A stretch of 64,000 bases of DNA from Rhodococcus sp. SMB37 (GTDB taxonomy: Bacteria > Actinomycetota > Actinomycetes > Mycobacteriales > Mycobacteriaceae): the NCBI RefSeq assembly GCF_004345605.1, contig NZ_SLVY01000005.1:248001-312000 (forward strand). Reading direction: 5' to 3'. This document shows positions 50,913-60,811 of the stretch, one piece after another. A program made the position numbers and the translations under genes. How positions within the stretch are numbered: the stretch's first letter is position 1; each line of letters opens with the position of its first letter. The notes beneath the pieces are model-generated. The model had not been told where the DNA came from. It saw nothing but the letters and a program-made list of their open reading frames with translations, and did no database searches.

Positions 50913-52181
50913 ATGACAGTTGCCCGATCCAAGTTCGCCACGAGCGCCGCAGCGCTGGTCGCCGTCGGACTCACCCTCACCGCGTGCGGAAGCAGGGCTG
51001 CGGACACCTCCGCGGGAGACACATCCGCCTCCGCCGGTGCGTCGTGCGTCGACACCGCCGGTGACAGCATCAAGGTCGGCTCCTTGAACTCGCTGTCCGG
51101 AACCATGGCGATCTCCGAAGTCACCGTGCGCGACTCGATCGCCCTGGCTGTCGAGCAGATCAACGCCGACGGCGGCGTGCTCGGCAAGCAGATCCAGATC
51201 GTCGCGGAAGACGGCGCCTCCGAGCCGACCGTGTTCGCAGAGAAGGCCGAGAAGCTCATCAGCGCCGACTGCGTCGCAGCGGTGTTCGGCGGCTGGACGT
51301 CGTCGAGCCGCAAGGCGATGCTTCCGGTGTTCGAGGACCGGAATTCATTGCTGTACTACCCCGTTCAGTACGAGGGGCTCGAGTCGTCGTCGAACATCTT
51401 CTACACCGGCGCGACGACCAATCAGCAGATCGTCCCCGCACTCGACTACCTGAAGGAGCAGGGCGTGCAGTCCCTGTACCTGGTGGGTAGCGACTACGTC
51501 TTCCCACAGACGGCCAACCGCATCATCCGCGCTTACGCCGACGCGAACGGCATGGAGATCAAGGGCGAGGACTACACGCCGCTCGGCTCGACCGACTTCT
51601 CCACCATCGTCAACAAGGTCCGTACGGCCGACGCCGACGCCGTGTTCAACACGCTCAACGGCGATTCCAATGTCGCGTTCTTCCGGGAGTACACGAACGC
51701 GGGTCTCGATGCCGCAGAGATGCCCGTCGTGTCGGTCTCGATCGCCGAAGAAGAGGTCGTGGGTATCGGCGCGCAGAACATCGAGGGCCAGCTCACCGCG
51801 TGGAACTACTACCAGACGGTGGACTCCCCCGAGAACACCGCCTTCGTCGAGGCGTACAAGGCGAAGTACGGCGACGCGAAGCCGACATCCGACCCCATGG
51901 AAGCCGCCTACACCTCGGTGTACCTGTGGAAGAACACCGTCGAGAAAGCCGGGTCGTTCGACGTCGCAGCGATCCAGGAGGCCGCAGACGGGGTGACGTT
52001 CGACGCGCCCGAAGGCACCGTGACGATCGACGGCGACAATCACCACATCACGAAGACCGCCCGCATCGGCGAGATCCGTGGCGACGGCCTGATCTACACG
52101 GTCTGGGAGTCCGACGGACCGGTCGATCCCGATCCGTACCTCGAAACCTACGACTGGGCCTCGTCCCTCTCCGGGAACTGA
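50913..52181 (+). CDS. urtA: Urea ABC transporter substrate-binding lipoprotein
   Basis: The 422-residue protein has a lipoprotein signal peptide ([12 protein letters not shown], Cys near 26) and a type I periplasmic-binding fold typical of UrtA/Ami[38 protein letters not shown]-like, [29 protein letters not shown]. It captures urea outside the membrane and passes it to UrtBC. It opens the urtABCDE-gntR operon; a shared operator motif lies 32 bp upstream. AAGGA precedes the ATG. Confidence 0.95.
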   Translation: MTVARSKFATSAAALVAVGLTLTACGSRAADTSAGDTSASAGASCVDTAGDSIKVGSLNSLSGTMAISEVTVRDSIALAVEQINADGGVLGKQIQIVAEDGASEPTVFAEKAEKLISADCVAAVFGGWTSSSRKAMLPVFEDRNSLLYYPVQYEGLESSSNIFYTGATTNQQIVPALDYLKEQGVQSLYLVGSDYVFPQTANRIIRAYADANGMEIKGEDYTPLGSTDFSTIVNKVRTADADAVFNTLNGDSNVAFFREYTNAGLDAAEMPVVSVSIAEEEVVGIGAQNIEGQLTAWNYYQTVDSPENTAFVEAYKAKYGDAKPTSDPMEAAYTSVYLWKNTVEKAGSFDVAAIQEAADGVTFDAPEGTVTIDGDNHHITKTARIGEIRGDGLIYTVWESDGPVDPDPYLETYDWASSLSGN

Positions 52182-52212
52182 CCGGTACCGACCGTCGACG
52201 AGGAGGACCGAC

Positions 52213-53097
52213 ATGGATATTGTTGCAGGACAGTTGTTCACAGGATTGAGCATCGGATCGATCCTACTGCTGGCGGCACTGGGACTGTCGCTGACGTTCG
52301 GTCAGATGGGCGTCATCAACATGGCCCACGGCGAATTCATCATGGCGGGTAGCTACACCGCATTCGTGGTACAGCAGGTGATCTCGTCCGCAGGCATCTC
52401 CCTGTTCGTGTCCCTCCTCGTCGGTTTCCTCGTCGGCGGTGCACTCGGCGTCCTCCTCGAGGTCACCCTCATCCGGCGGATGTATCACCGCCCCCTCGAC
52501 ACACTCCTCGTCACGTTCGGCGTAGGCCTGCTCCTCCAGCAGCTCGCCCGCGACATCTTCGGCGCACCTGCCGTCAACGTCATTGCACCGGAATGGCTTT
52601 CCGGTGGGGTCGAGATCCTCGGTGCGGTGGTTCCCAAGACCCGCCTGTTCATCCTCGTGCTCGCCACCGCGTGCGTGGTCGTCCTGATCACCGCGATGAA
52701 GTATACGTCCATGGGTCGCCGGATCCGCGCGGTCGTGCAGAATCGCGACCTCGCGGAAACCGTCGGGATCTCGTCCCGCCGCACCGACCTGACCACATTC
52801 TTCCTCGGCTCCGGACTCGCCGGCCTCGCCGGGGTGGCGCTGACGCTCATCGGATCGACGAGCCCGACCATCGGATCGGCCTATCTCATCGACGCGTTCC
52901 TCGTCGTCGTCATCGGCGGCCTCGGCCGAATCGAAGGCGCCGTCATCGCCGCTGTGGCCCTGGGCCTGCTCAACTCGTTCATCGAGTACTCGACCACCGC
53001 ATCGATCGCGAAGGTGATCGTATTCGTGCTCATCGTGATCTTCCTCCAGGTCCGCCCGCAGGGCCTGTTCGCGGTCAAGACAAGGAGTCTGGTCTGA
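52213..53097 (+). CDS. urtB: Urea ABC transporter permease UrtB
   Basis: The 294-residue branched-chain-amino-acid-type permease has about eight hydrophobic segments and the family signatures GLSLTFGQMGVINMAHGEFIM (in two parts, about 25-45) and RAVVQNRDLAETVGISS. It forms the urea channel with UrtC. It follows urtA by 31 bp with GAGGAGG before the ATG and overlaps urtC by one base (TGATG). Confidence 0.94.
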   Translation: MDIVAGQLFTGLSIGSILLLAALGLSLTFGQMGVINMAHGEFIMAGSYTAFVVQQVISSAGISLFVSLLVGFLVGGALGVLLEVTLIRRMYHRPLDTLLVTFGVGLLLQQLARDIFGAPAVNVIAPEWLSGGVEILGAVVPKTRLFILVLATACVVVLITAMKYTSMGRRIRAVVQNRDLAETVGISSRRTDLTTFFLGSGLAGLAGVALTLIGSTSPTIGSAYLIDAFLVVVIGGLGRIEGAVIAAVALGLLNSFIEYSTTASIAKVIVFVLIVIFLQVRPQGLFAVKTRSLV

Positions 53098-54221
53098 TGT
53101 CGACGACCTTCCACCCCCGCGACCTCACCCGCCCCGGTCCCCTGCGCACAGCCGCGGGATTCGCCCTCGCCGCCTCGATGCTCTTCGCCGTCGCCCCCGC
53201 AGTGCTGTCCGATTTCCGCCTCGGACTACTCGGCAAGTTCCTGTGCTTCGCGATCGTCGCCGTGGGTATCGGACTCGCGTGGGGCCGCGGCGGAATGCTC
53301 ACACTCGGCCAGGGCGTGTTCTTCGGACTCGGGGCCTACATGATGGCGATGCACCTCAAGATCGCCGACGCCGAACTCCGCGGCGACACCGTCCCCGATT
53401 TCATGCAGATCGCCGGAATCCGAGAGCTACCCGGCTATTGGGCGCCGTTCTCCTCTCCGATCATGACCGCCCTCGCGATCGCCCTGCTCCCGGCCCTCCT
53501 CGCACTGCTGCTCGGCCTCGGCGTCTTCAAGCGTCGTGTCAAGGGCGCGTACTTCGCGATCCTCTCGCAGGCGCTCGCCGCTGCCTTCGCGATCCTGCTC
53601 GTCGGTCAGCAGTCGACCGGAGGATCCAACGGCCTCAACCGATTCCGGAGCTTCTTCGGTTTCGATCTGGCAGATCCCGCCAACAGGCGGATGTTGTTCT
53701 TCATCGTCGCCGCAATCCTGCTGCTCGTCGTTGCCGCGACCCGCCAGCTCATGCAGTCCCGCTACGGCGAACTACTCGTCGCAGTCCGCGACCAAGAGGA
53801 ACGCGTCCGATTCCTCGGATACGACCCCGCCAACATCAAGGTCGTCGCCTACACCGTCGCCGCGTTCTTCGCCGGAATCGCAGGCGCGATGTTCGTTCCG
53901 ATCGTGGGCATCATCTCTCCCGCCGACATCGGGATCGTGCCCTCGATCGCCTTCCTCATCGGTGTCGCGATCGGTGGCCGCACCACTCTGCTCGGCCCCG
54001 TCCTCGGCGCGATCGGTGTCGCATGGGCCCAGACCACCCTGTCGGAAAGCTTCCCCTCCGCCTGGACCTACGCGCAGGCCCTGCTGTTCATCGTTGTCAT
54101 CGGCTTCTTCCCCGCCGGAATCGCCGGGCTCGCCAAGCTCCGCAGACGCCGCGCGAAAGCGGATTCCACCGACGATCCGACGACGTCCCCGTCCGAACCC
54201 GAACTGGAGCCGGCCCGATGA
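53097..54221 (+). CDS. urtC: Urea ABC transporter permease UrtC
   Basis: The 374-residue permease has about ten hydrophobic segments with the signatures GLAWGRGGMLTLGQGVFFGL (about 58-77) and RDQEERVRFLGYDPANIK, typical of LivM/UrtC. ATG 53097 overlaps the urtB stop; the frame is open upstream but only antisense-like. The C-terminus is a charged tail. It overlaps urtD by 4 bp. Confidence 0.94.
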   Translation: MSTTFHPRDLTRPGPLRTAAGFALAASMLFAVAPAVLSDFRLGLLGKFLCFAIVAVGIGLAWGRGGMLTLGQGVFFGLGAYMMAMHLKIADAELRGDTVPDFMQIAGIRELPGYWAPFSSPIMTALAIALLPALLALLLGLGVFKRRVKGAYFAILSQALAAAFAILLVGQQSTGGSNGLNRFRSFFGFDLADPANRRMLFFIVAAILLLVVAATRQLMQSRYGELLVAVRDQEERVRFLGYDPANIKVVAYTVAAFFAGIAGAMFVPIVGIISPADIGIVPSIAFLIGVAIGGRTTLLGPVLGAIGVAWAQTTLSESFPSAWTYAQALLFIVVIGFFPAGIAGLAKLRRRRAKADSTDDPTTSPSEPELEPAR

Positions 54222-55000
54222 GCGCACCCGAATTCGGCGGCAACGCCGGAATGTCCGCCGAGTACCTCGAAATTCGTGATCTGCGAGTCCAATTCGACGG
54301 GTTCACTGCCGTCGATGGTGTCGACCTCACCCTGTTCCAGGGCGATCTGAGGTTCCTCATCGGCCCCAACGGCGCCGGCAAGACGACACTCGTCGACGCG
54401 GTCACCGGTCTCGTCCCCGCGACCGGATCGGTCACCAAATCCGGTGTCGAACTGCTCGGCAGGAAGACCCACAAGATCGCCCGTCTCGGTGTCGGCCGCA
54501 CCTTCCAGACCGCATCCGTGTTCGAGGAACTGTCGGTGCTGCAGAATCTCGACATCGCCGCCGGCGCCGGACGCTCACCGTGGCAGCTGCTCCGCCGCCG
54601 CAAGGACGTCCTACCCGAGATCGAACAGGCCCTCGAGACGATCGGACTCACCGCTCACCGCGACACCCCCGCCGGCATCCTCGCTCACGGTCAGAAGCAG
54701 TGGCTCGAGATCGGGATGCTGCTCGTGCAGAACGCCGACGTCCTGCTCCTCGACGAACCGGTCGCCGGCATGAGCGGTGCCGAACGCGAGGAGACCGGGC
54801 AACTGCTCCGGCGGATCGGCGCGCAGCGCACCGTGGTGGTCGTCGAACACGACATGGACTTCATGCGCGCCTTCGCGACGTCGGTGACGGTGCTCGCCCG
54901 CGGCAAGGTCATCGCCGACGGCACGGTCGAGGAAGTACAGAACAATCCGCAGGTCCAGCAGGTCTATCTCGGGACCACTGCTGCAGTACAGGAGGCGTGA
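54218..55000 (+). CDS. urtD: Urea ABC transporter ATPase UrtD
   Basis: The 260-residue ATPase has Walker A GPNGAGKTTL (about 49-58), signature motif LAHGQKQWLEIGM (about 148-160) where most ABC proteins have LSGGQ, and Walker B VLLLDEPVAGM. The HGQKQ form is the normal state of UrtD. It powers urea uptake together with UrtE. ATG 54218 overlaps the urtC stop by 4 bp. Confidence 0.95.
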   Translation: MSAPEFGGNAGMSAEYLEIRDLRVQFDGFTAVDGVDLTLFQGDLRFLIGPNGAGKTTLVDAVTGLVPATGSVTKSGVELLGRKTHKIARLGVGRTFQTASVFEELSVLQNLDIAAGAGRSPWQLLRRRKDVLPEIEQALETIGLTAHRDTPAGILAHGQKQWLEIGMLLVQNADVLLLDEPVAGMSGAEREETGQLLRRIGAQRTVVVVEHDMDFMRAFATSVTVLARGKVIADGTVEEVQNNPQVQQVYLGTTAAVQEA

Positions 55001-55001
55001 G

Positions 55002-55694
55002 ATGCTCGAACTCGTCGACGTGCGCGTCGCATACGGACGCACCGAGATCATCCACGGCGTCTCCATCGAAGTCCCCGGCGACGGGGTGGTTGCCGTGATG
55101 GGCCACAACGGAGCAGGTAAGACGACGCTGCTGCGTGCCGCGGTCGGCCTACTGCCCGTCACGCAAGGAAAGATCCTCTTCGACGGCGAGGACATCACCG
55201 GCCTGCGACCCGCCGCCCGCGTCGCGCGCGGCCTCGCATACGTGCCGCAGGGCCAGCAGTCGTTCGGTCAGCTCACCTGTTCCGAGAACCTGCAGGTTGT
55301 CGCCGACGGACGCAAGAACGGCAAGAAACTGATCGCGGACATGCTCGAACTCTTCCCCGCGCTCGTCCCGCTCCTCGACCGACGCGCCGGACTGTTGTCC
55401 GGTGGTCAGCGACAGCAGCTCGCCATCGCTCGAGCGCTCATCACCGAACCGCGCATGCTCATACTCGACGAACCCACCGAGGGCATCCAACCGTCGGTCG
55501 TCGCGGAAATCGAGAACACCATCGTCGAACTGAGCCGCTCGGGCAATCTCGGCGTGCTGCTCGTCGAGCAACACATCGGATTCGCGCTCGACAACGCCCT
55601 GCGCTACTACGTCGTCGAATCAGGCCGCGTCACCTCTACCGGTGACGGCGGCGCCGAGGCGGCACACACCGTCCGCGAAGCGATGGCGATCTGA
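55002..55694 (+). CDS. urtE: Urea ABC transporter ATPase UrtE
   Basis: The 230-residue ATPase has Walker A GHNGAGKTTLLRA (about 34-46), the Q-loop region VARGLAYVPQGQQSF, signature LLSGGQRQQLAIARAL and Walker B MLILDEPTEG. The VPQGQ motif is typical of UrtE/LivF. It starts 1 bp after urtD and overlaps gntR by one base (TGATG), so the regulator is translated with the transporter. Confidence 0.95.
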   Translation: MLELVDVRVAYGRTEIIHGVSIEVPGDGVVAVMGHNGAGKTTLLRAAVGLLPVTQGKILFDGEDITGLRPAARVARGLAYVPQGQQSFGQLTCSENLQVVADGRKNGKKLIADMLELFPALVPLLDRRAGLLSGGQRQQLAIARALITEPRMLILDEPTEGIQPSVVAEIENTIVELSRSGNLGVLLVEQHIGFALDNALRYYVVESGRVTSTGDGGAEAAHTVREAMAI

Positions 55695-56380
55695 TGACGA
55701 CCGCTACCCACCGCGACCGGGTGTACCGGGCATTGCGCGACGACCTGATGTCCGGGGCATTGGCGGCCGACGAACGACTCGGCGAGGAGAAGCTCGCGGA
55801 TCGCTACGAGGTATCCCGCACACCCGTGCGCGAGGCATTGGCGAGGTTGGTTTCCGACGGGCTCGTCGAACGCCGCACGGGTGGCCTGTTCCCGTACCGC
55901 CCGCGTTTCGACGACCTCGCCGATCTGTACGAACTGCGTATCACCCTCGAGCTACACGGAATTCGGCGTGCACTCGAGAATCCGACGATCCGTCACGACC
56001 CCGCAGTCCTCGGCCCGGAGCTGGACAACTGGTACACGTTGCGCGCCGACCCGCCTGCACCCGATGCCGGTTTCGTCGCTCTCGACGAGCAGTACCATCT
56101 GGCAGTACTCGCGTCGTCCGGAAACCGCGCGTTGTGCGACGCCCTCGCCACGGTGAACGGCAAGGTCCGGCCGGTACGAATGTTCGATTACCTGACCCCG
56201 GACCGCATGACCGCGACCATCGACGAGCACATCGAGGTGGCCGAACTCCTGCTCGACGGCAGACTCGACGACGCTCACGCGGTGCTGCTCGGCCACATCG
56301 ACACCTCCCGGGCCGTCGTGATCCGGCGCGCCGAGGAAGCGCGCGCGATGGCGCGCTTCGCGCAAGCGCTCCGGGACTGA
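55694..56380 (+). CDS. GntR/FCD-family regulator of urea genes
   Basis: The 228-residue protein has an N-terminal winged helix (about 8-75: RVYRALRDDLMSGALAADERLGEEKLADRYEVSRTPVREALARL, in parts) and a C-terminal FCD domain (about 85-215) with metal or ligand residues in LDEQYHLAVLASSGNRAL and DEHIEVAELLLDG. Encoded at the end of the urt operon and before the urea carboxylase genes, it is the best candidate to bind the shared ATACAGC/GCTGTAT motif at both promoters (inference). Confidence 0.9.
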   Translation: MTTATHRDRVYRALRDDLMSGALAADERLGEEKLADRYEVSRTPVREALARLVSDGLVERRTGGLFPYRPRFDDLADLYELRITLELHGIRRALENPTIRHDPAVLGPELDNWYTLRADPPAPDAGFVALDEQYHLAVLASSGNRALCDALATVNGKVRPVRMFDYLTPDRMTATIDEHIEVAELLLDGRLDDAHAVLLGHIDTSRAVVIRRAEEARAMARFAQALRD

Positions 56381-56431
56381 CATGCACGTGTCGCGCGTGA
56401 CTCATGCCCGGCACTCGTGCACACTACGACC

Positions 56432-56971
56432 GTGACGCCACGAATCCAGCCCGGACGACTGAAGGAGCTCGGCCCGATCAACTGGGTTGCGTGGAAAGCA
56501 CTGTCCCGTGCCGCGGGCACGCCCGACGCACATCTGTTCAGCACCCTCGGCCGATCGGGCCGACTCTTCCGCGGCTGGCTGCACTATTCGGGCATGCTGA
56601 TGCCGTTCGGCAAGCTGAGCCGTTTCGAAGCGGAGATGGTCATCCTGCGCGTGGCCCACCTGCGTGCCTGCGACTACGAATTCGACCACCACACACGCCT
56701 CGGCCGGCGTGCCGGGATCACCGACGAGATCCGCGGACGAGTCGTGACCGGACCGTCCGCCGAGAGCCTGAGCCGACGTCAGCGCGCAGTCCTGACCGCC
56801 GTCGACGAGTTGGTCGGCACCCGGAACCTCACCGACAAGACCTGGGCGGCCCTCGCGGAATTCTTCGACGACCGACGCATGATCGAGTTCTGCCTCCTCG
56901 TCACGCAATACGACGGTCTCGCCACCACCATCGGTGCGCTTCGACTCGACCGCGACTTCGGCAGCGAATAG
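56432..56971 (+). CDS. Carboxymuconolactone decarboxylase (CMD) family protein
   Basis: From GTG 56432 the frame encodes 179 residues; GTG 56417 is an alternative. The helical region FEAEMVILRVAHLRACDYEFDHHTRLGRRAG (in parts, about 67-97) is the CMD/AhpD core, but the second cysteine of the AhpD CxxC pair is replaced (CDYEFDHH), so a peroxidase role is unlikely. Sitting between gntR and urea carboxylase, it could be co-regulated, but its function in urea use is unclear. Confidence 0.82.
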   Translation: MTPRIQPGRLKELGPINWVAWKALSRAAGTPDAHLFSTLGRSGRLFRGWLHYSGMLMPFGKLSRFEAEMVILRVAHLRACDYEFDHHTRLGRRAGITDEIRGRVVTGPSAESLSRRQRAVLTAVDELVGTRNLTDKTWAALAEFFDDRRMIEFCLLVTQYDGLATTIGALRLDRDFGSE

Positions 56972-57098
56972 CGCTTCCGTCCCCCTTCTGACATGCCGGT
57001 ATCTTCCGGCATTTCGTGTTCCACCCGGCACCAGCGGTGACAGCTCTTCCTAACCGACGCTTTACCGCAGGAAACCGGGACGAAACACCGGGCCCATA

Positions 57099-57133
57099 GC
57101 GTATACAGCAGTGTCCACAACGACGGATACAGC
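57099..57133. promoter_or_regulatory. Candidate GntR operator upstream of urea carboxylase
   Basis: GCGTATACAGC (57099-57109, exact reverse complement of the 11-mer at 50871) and CGGATACAGC (57124-57133, identical to 50861-50870) lie as direct repeats of (G/T)ATACAGC 24 bp apart, 70-104 bp before the start at 57203. Confidence 0.6.
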
Positions 57134-57202
57134 AGCGGCACACCCATTTCCGCGCTGTTCATTGTGGATTCTGTTCGCCCGCCAATTTCGAAGGAGAACG
57201 CC

Positions 57203-60200
57203 GTGGCATTCGGATTCGACACCCTTCTCGTCGCGAATCGCGGTGAAATCGCGTGTCGCATCATGCGCACCGCGCATCTGATGGGACTGAAGACGGTTGC
57301 GGTGTACTCGGATGCCGACGCGTCCGCCGCACACGTCGAACTGGCCGATATGGCGGTACGTCTCGGCCCTGCTCCTGCCGCGGAGTCCTATCTGCGCGCC
57401 GACCTCGTGATAGAAGCTGCACTCGCCTCCGGGGCCGGCGCGATCCACCCCGGCTACGGATTCCTCTCCGAGAATGCAGAATTCGCCGCCGCATGCGAAG
57501 CCGCCGGCATTGCGTTCGTCGGCCCGACGGCCGACCAGTTGCGCGTGTTCGGCGACAAGCACACGGCGCGCGAAGCCGCACGCGCAGTGGGAGTTCCCCT
57601 GGTCGCCGGAAGCGGCCTCCTCGGCTCCCTCGACGAAGCGCTCGCCACGGCGGACGAGATCGGATACCCGGTGATGCTCAAGGCCGTCGGCGGAGGCGGC
57701 GGCATCGGCATGCAGGCCTGCCACGAGCCCGACGACCTGCGCGGCGCCTACGAACGCGTGCTGCGACTCGCGTCGGCGAACTTCTCGTCGTCGGGCGTCT
57801 TCCTCGAACGGTTCATCGCGCACGCCCGCCATGTCGAAGTCCAGGTCTTCGGGGACGGACTGGGCCGCACGGTCAGCCTCGGTACGCGCGACTGCTCACT
57901 TCAGCGACGCAATCAGAAGGTCGTCGAAGAGGCACCCGCACCGAACCTGCCCGACGAGATCGTCGAGCAGATGCTTACGTCGTCGCGGACACTCGCGTCG
58001 TCGGTGCAATACCGATCCGCCGGCACAGTCGAGTTCGTATACGACACCTCGCGCGGCGAGGTGTCGTTCCTCGAGATGAACACCCGGCTGCAGGTCGAGC
58101 ATCCGGTCACCGAAGAAGTGACCGGCGTGGATCTCGTCGAGTGGATGTTGCGTCTCGCCGGGGGCGAGACGACCCTGCTCGACGCGGTACCCGATTCGGG
58201 ACCCGAGCTCACGGGTCACGCCGTGGAGGCCCGCCTGTATGCGGAGGATCCGGACCAGGACTACCGGCCCAGCTCCGGCCTGCTCACACACGTCGAGTTC
58301 CCCGCGCACACCCGCATCGAGACCTGGGTCGACACCGGCACGGAGATCAGCCCGTTCTACGACCCGATGCTCGCGAAGGTGATCGTGCGAGGGGAATCGC
58401 GCCGGACCGCCTTTGCCGGGCTCGCGGAAGCGCTCGACGACACCAGTATGTACGGGGTTCGGACGAATCTTTCGCTACTGCAGACGATCTGCTCGGAGCC
58501 CTCTGTCCTGTCCGCCGAGCACACCACTTCCACACTCGCCGCGCTGCCCGGAGCGACGCGCCGGATCGACGTACTACGCGCCGGGACCATGACCACCATC
58601 CAGGACTTCCCGGGACGAACAGGGTTGTGGAAGGTCGGTATTCCTCCCTCCGGGCCGATGGACGACCTGTCGTTGCGCGCCGCGAACGTCGCGGTGGGCA
58701 ACGCGGAAGGTACGGCGGGACTCGAATGCACGCTCCAGGGTCCGCGATTGAGCTTCTCCGATTCCACCGTCGTGTGCGTCACCGGGGCACCGACGGAGGT
58801 CACACTCGACAGTGAAGCTGCGCCTATGTGGGAGCCGATCGAGGTGTTCGCAGGTTCGGTGCTCGATGTCGGAACCCCGGCCGACGTGGGTCTGCGCACC
58901 TACGTGGCGGTACGCGGCGGCCTCGATGTGCCGCTCTACCACGGCAGCGCCTCGACATTCACGCTCGGCGGTTTCGGCGGGCTCACCGGTGCAGCAGTTG
59001 CCACCGGCGATGTCCTGGGACTTGCGGATTCCGTCGCCGTCACAGCGCCGGCACTCGTACCCGCAGACCGGCGACCGGAGTTCGGTCACACCTGGCACCT
59101 CGCAGTGACCGAGGGCCCGCAGCCTGCGCCCGCGTACTTCACCCCCGAGGACATGGCCCAGTTCTACGACACGACGTGGACCGTCCAGACCCACGCGAAC
59201 CGCACCGGTATCCGCCTGGACGGCCCCAGGCCGACGTGGTCACGCACCGACGGTGGCGACGCCGGGTTGCACCCGTCAAACCTGCACGACAATCCGTACA
59301 GCGTCGGAGCCCTCAACGTCTCGGGTGACACACCGATCCTGCTGGGCCCCGACGGGCCGAGTCTGGGCGGTTTCGCGTGCCCTCTCACCGTGGTGTCGGG
59401 ACATCGGTGGAAGCTCGGCCAGATCCGCCCCGGCGACTCCGTCCGATTCGTGCCGGTCTCCGACGAGGACGCCGCCGCCCTCCGCCACGGCGCGAAACGC
59501 ACCGGCGACGTGCCACCGTTCACGCCGCGCACGACCGTCGACGGCGGACGTCTCGGCCACTTCGGCGCGATGCTCGACCGACCCGAAGTGGCGTACCTGC
59601 GCGGCGGCGACGACAACATCCTCGTCGAATACGGCGAGATGACCCTCGACCTCGGCCTGCGCATGCGGGTTCACGCATTGTCCGAAGCCCTGACCGCAAC
59701 GCAAGTGCCCGGCATCATCGACGTCACCCCCGGCGTGCGGTCGCTGCACATCCACTTCGACCCCGATGTCCTCCCCCAGTACCGGTTGCTGGGCGTGCTC
59801 CAGGATCTCGAAACCGAACTGCCGGCGACACACGATCTCGTGGTACCCAGCCGCACGGTTCGGCTTCCGCTGTCGTTCGACGACCCGTCCATCTCCGAGG
59901 CTCTGTCGCGCTATCGCAGTGGTGTGCGCGACGACGCACCGTGGCTGCCCTCCAACATCGAGTTCATCCGCCGCATCAACGGTCTCGACTCCGTGGACGA
60001 GGTCCGCGACACCGTGTTCGACGCCGAATACCTCGTTCTCGGTCTCGGCGATGTGTATCTCGGCGCGCCACTGGCAGTTCCGCTCGATCCCCGGCATCGG
60101 CTCGTGACCACCAAGTACAACCCGGCTCGGACGTGGACACCGTCGGACGCCGTGGGCATCGGAGGCAAGTATCTGTGCGTCTACGGGATGGAATCTCCCG

Positions 60201-60811
60201 GCGGCTATCAACTCGTCGGCCGCACGGTGCCGATTTGGTCCGGCTACCGGCAGTCGGGACCGTTCGAGAACGGTAAACCGTGGTTGTTCCGGTTCTTCGA
60301 CCGCATCGTCTGGGAACCCGTCTCCCCGGAGCAGTTGCTCGAGTACCGGGCTGCGGCGAAGGCCGGGCGGTTCGACGCCGACATCTCGGAGGGAACGTTC
60401 GCCCTCGCCGACCATCTCCGGTTCCTGGAGAACAACGCCGAGTCCATCGCAGACTTCGACGCGAAGCAGTCCACCGCGTTCGAGATCGAGAAGACGGCGT
60501 GGCGCGACTCCGGTGAATTCGACCGCGTCGAGGCCGCTCCGATCGAGGTCTCCACCACGGTCGACCCACTTGCCGGGATGCCCGACGGCTCCACTGTCGT
60601 CGAAGCGTCCCTCGTCGGTAACGTGTGGCGCGTCGAGGTCGCCGAAGGTGAGATCGTCGATGCGGACACCACCGCAGTGATCCTCGAGGCCATGAAGCTC
60701 GAGATGCCGGTCCGCAGCGAACGGGCCGGAACCGTCCTGAAGGTGCTCGTCACTCCGGGCTCGAAGGTCGCGCCGGGCACCCCCCTTCTCGTGATCGGAC
60801 CCTCCGCATGA
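57203..60811 (+). CDS. uca: Urea carboxylase
   Basis: The 1202-residue biotin enzyme carboxylates urea to allophanate using ATP and bicarbonate. Order of domains: biotin carboxylase (about 1-450; ANRGEIACRI, ATP-grasp loop KAVGGGGGIGMQ, EMNTRLQVEHPVTE), KipA/KipI-like carboxyltransferase domains (about 465-1100; GLWKVGIPPSGPMDDLSLR, GGRLGHFGAMLDRPEVAYLRGG in part) and a C-terminal biotinyl domain with EAMKLE (Lys near 1170). GTG 57203 follows AAGGAG at 6-bp spacing. Its stop overlaps the allophanate hydrolase start (ATGA). Confidence 0.96.
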   Translation: MAFGFDTLLVANRGEIACRIMRTAHLMGLKTVAVYSDADASAAHVELADMAVRLGPAPAAESYLRADLVIEAALASGAGAIHPGYGFLSENAEFAAACEAAGIAFVGPTADQLRVFGDKHTAREAARAVGVPLVAGSGLLGSLDEALATADEIGYPVMLKAVGGGGGIGMQACHEPDDLRGAYERVLRLASANFSSSGVFLERFIAHARHVEVQVFGDGLGRTVSLGTRDCSLQRRNQKVVEEAPAPNLPDEIVEQMLTSSRTLASSVQYRSAGTVEFVYDTSRGEVSFLEMNTRLQVEHPVTEEVTGVDLVEWMLRLAGGETTLLDAVPDSGPELTGHAVEARLYAEDPDQDYRPSSGLLTHVEFPAHTRIETWVDTGTEISPFYDPMLAKVIVRGESRRTAFAGLAEALDDTSMYGVRTNLSLLQTICSEPSVLSAEHTTSTLAALPGATRRIDVLRAGTMTTIQDFPGRTGLWKVGIPPSGPMDDLSLRAANVAVGNAEGTAGLECTLQGPRLSFSDSTVVCVTGAPTEVTLDSEAAPMWEPIEVFAGSVLDVGTPADVGLRTYVAVRGGLDVPLYHGSASTFTLGGFGGLTGAAVATGDVLGLADSVAVTAPALVPADRRPEFGHTWHLAVTEGPQPAPAYFTPEDMAQFYDTTWTVQTHANRTGIRLDGPRPTWSRTDGGDAGLHPSNLHDNPYSVGALNVSGDTPILLGPDGPSLGGFACPLTVVSGHRWKLGQIRPGDSVRFVPVSDEDAAALRHGAKRTGDVPPFTPRTTVDGGRLGHFGAMLDRPEVAYLRGGDDNILVEYGEMTLDLGLRMRVHALSEALTATQVPGIIDVTPGVRSLHIHFDPDVLPQYRLLGVLQDLETELPATHDLVVPSRTVRLPLSFDDPSISEALSRYRSGVRDDAPWLPSNIEFIRRINGLDSVDEVRDTVFDAEYLVLGLGDVYLGAPLAVPLDPRHRLVTTKYNPARTWTPSDAVGIGGKYLCVYGMESPGGYQLVGRTVPIWSGYRQSGPFENGKPWLFRFFDRIVWEPVSPEQLLEYRAAAKAGRFDADISEGTFALADHLRFLENNAESIADFDAKQSTAFEIEKTAWRDSGEFDRVEAAPIEVSTTVDPLAGMPDGSTVVEASLVGNVWRVEVAEGEIVDADTTAVILEAMKLEMPVRSERAGTVLKVLVTPGSKVAPGTPLLVIGPSA

